Positions 17,601 to 17,860 of a DNA stretch of 17,860 nucleotides are shown here, piece after piece. The notes beneath the pieces are model-generated. The model made no database searches. It was not told the origin of the DNA and saw only the letters and a list, made by a program, of their open reading frames with translations. Both the position numbers and the translations under genes were made by a program. Where the stretch lies: NCBI GenBank assembly GCA_033085395.1, contig JANQBS010000507.1, positions 1 through 17,860 of the forward strand. The letters are read 5' to 3'. The first letter of the stretch is position 1. Every line of letters starts with the position of its first letter. Source of the stretch: Xanthoparmelia taractica (lineage: Eukaryota; Ascomycota; Lecanoromycetes; Lecanorales; Parmeliaceae).

Positions 17601-17860
17601 AGATCTAGTATATTTGATGGGATATTTCATATTATATCGTATTATATCATATTATGAAAGGGTATTATAAGGGGATTATATTAGATTACTTATAAAGATA
17701 TAAAATGGGAAATTACTAATATTATGAAATAATTTGGGAAATTTCTAATATATGTAGAGATATTTTATAATATAAATTATTTCTTATATTAGGTGACGAA
17801 TAAGATAAGAAAATTTTAGATTAATATATAAGTTAGGGCGAAATTAGCTTAAGTAATTAT
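17601..17860. other. AT-rich end of window, unassigned
   Basis: Composition differs from the RT region: almost no CG dinucleotides, and several imperfect short repeats such as GGGAAATTACTAATA against GGGAAATTTCTAATA and an imperfect palindrome around CATATTATATCGTATTATAT. No coding motif was found on either strand. It may be a different AT-rich element or the untranslated leader of the YR retrotransposon. Confidence 0.3.

Overview
The window looks like part of a filamentous ascomycete (Pezizomycotina) chromosome. The protein-like genes have short 50-64 bp GT-AG introns with CTGA/CTGAC branch sites. About 12 kb of the 18 kb is extremely AT-rich transposon debris carrying the C-to-T / G-to-A signature of repeat-induced point mutation (RIP). 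No species can be named from sequence alone. No tRNA, rRNA or CRISPR array was recognised.

Layout. (1) 1-8082, minus strand: a RIP-destroyed Ty3/gypsy LTR retrotransposon. Its 5' LTR starts at 8082; gag, protease, RT, RNase H and integrase follow leftward and run off the window. A piggyBac-type DNA transposon (about 2710-4757, also minus) is inserted inside its protease region. (2) 8083 to about 9610, plus strand: the 3' part of a Ty1/copia element, ending in a polypurine tract and a cut-off 3' LTR. (3) About 9610-14200: an island of normal base composition with three genes. These are an ECM4/glutathionyl-hydroquinone reductase gene (+), a 2-oxoglutarate/Fe(II) oxygenase gene (-) and a dUTPase/dCTP-deaminase-like gene (-). 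All three keep recognisable exons and active-site motifs, yet each has at least one reading-frame lesion, so the island reads as a small block of decaying genes. (4) 14203-14865: an inverted-repeat element with arms of about 200-240 bp that encloses a fragment of a PDR-type ABC transporter (second nucleotide-binding domain). (5) 15021-15184: a second, heavily mutated copy of the right arm. (6) About 15190-17600, minus strand: a RIP-destroyed tyrosine-recombinase retrotransposon (DIRS/Ngaro-like: RT, RNase H, tyrosine recombinase). (7) 17601-17860: unassigned AT-rich DNA.

The most informative observation is the gap-free 160 bp alignment of the intact right arm (14627-14786) to its mutated copy (15025-15184). 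By hand count there are 44 differences, all transitions; 43 go C-to-T or G-to-A and one goes the other way. CpA sites are almost all mutated (16 of 18), CpC and CpT partly, and all six CpG sites are untouched. The flanking deserts show the same style: full of TA yet keeping many CG dinucleotides. Second in interest is the host ABC-transporter fragment held between inverted repeats. I saw no convincing new multi-gene system; the three island genes have no evident joint pathway.
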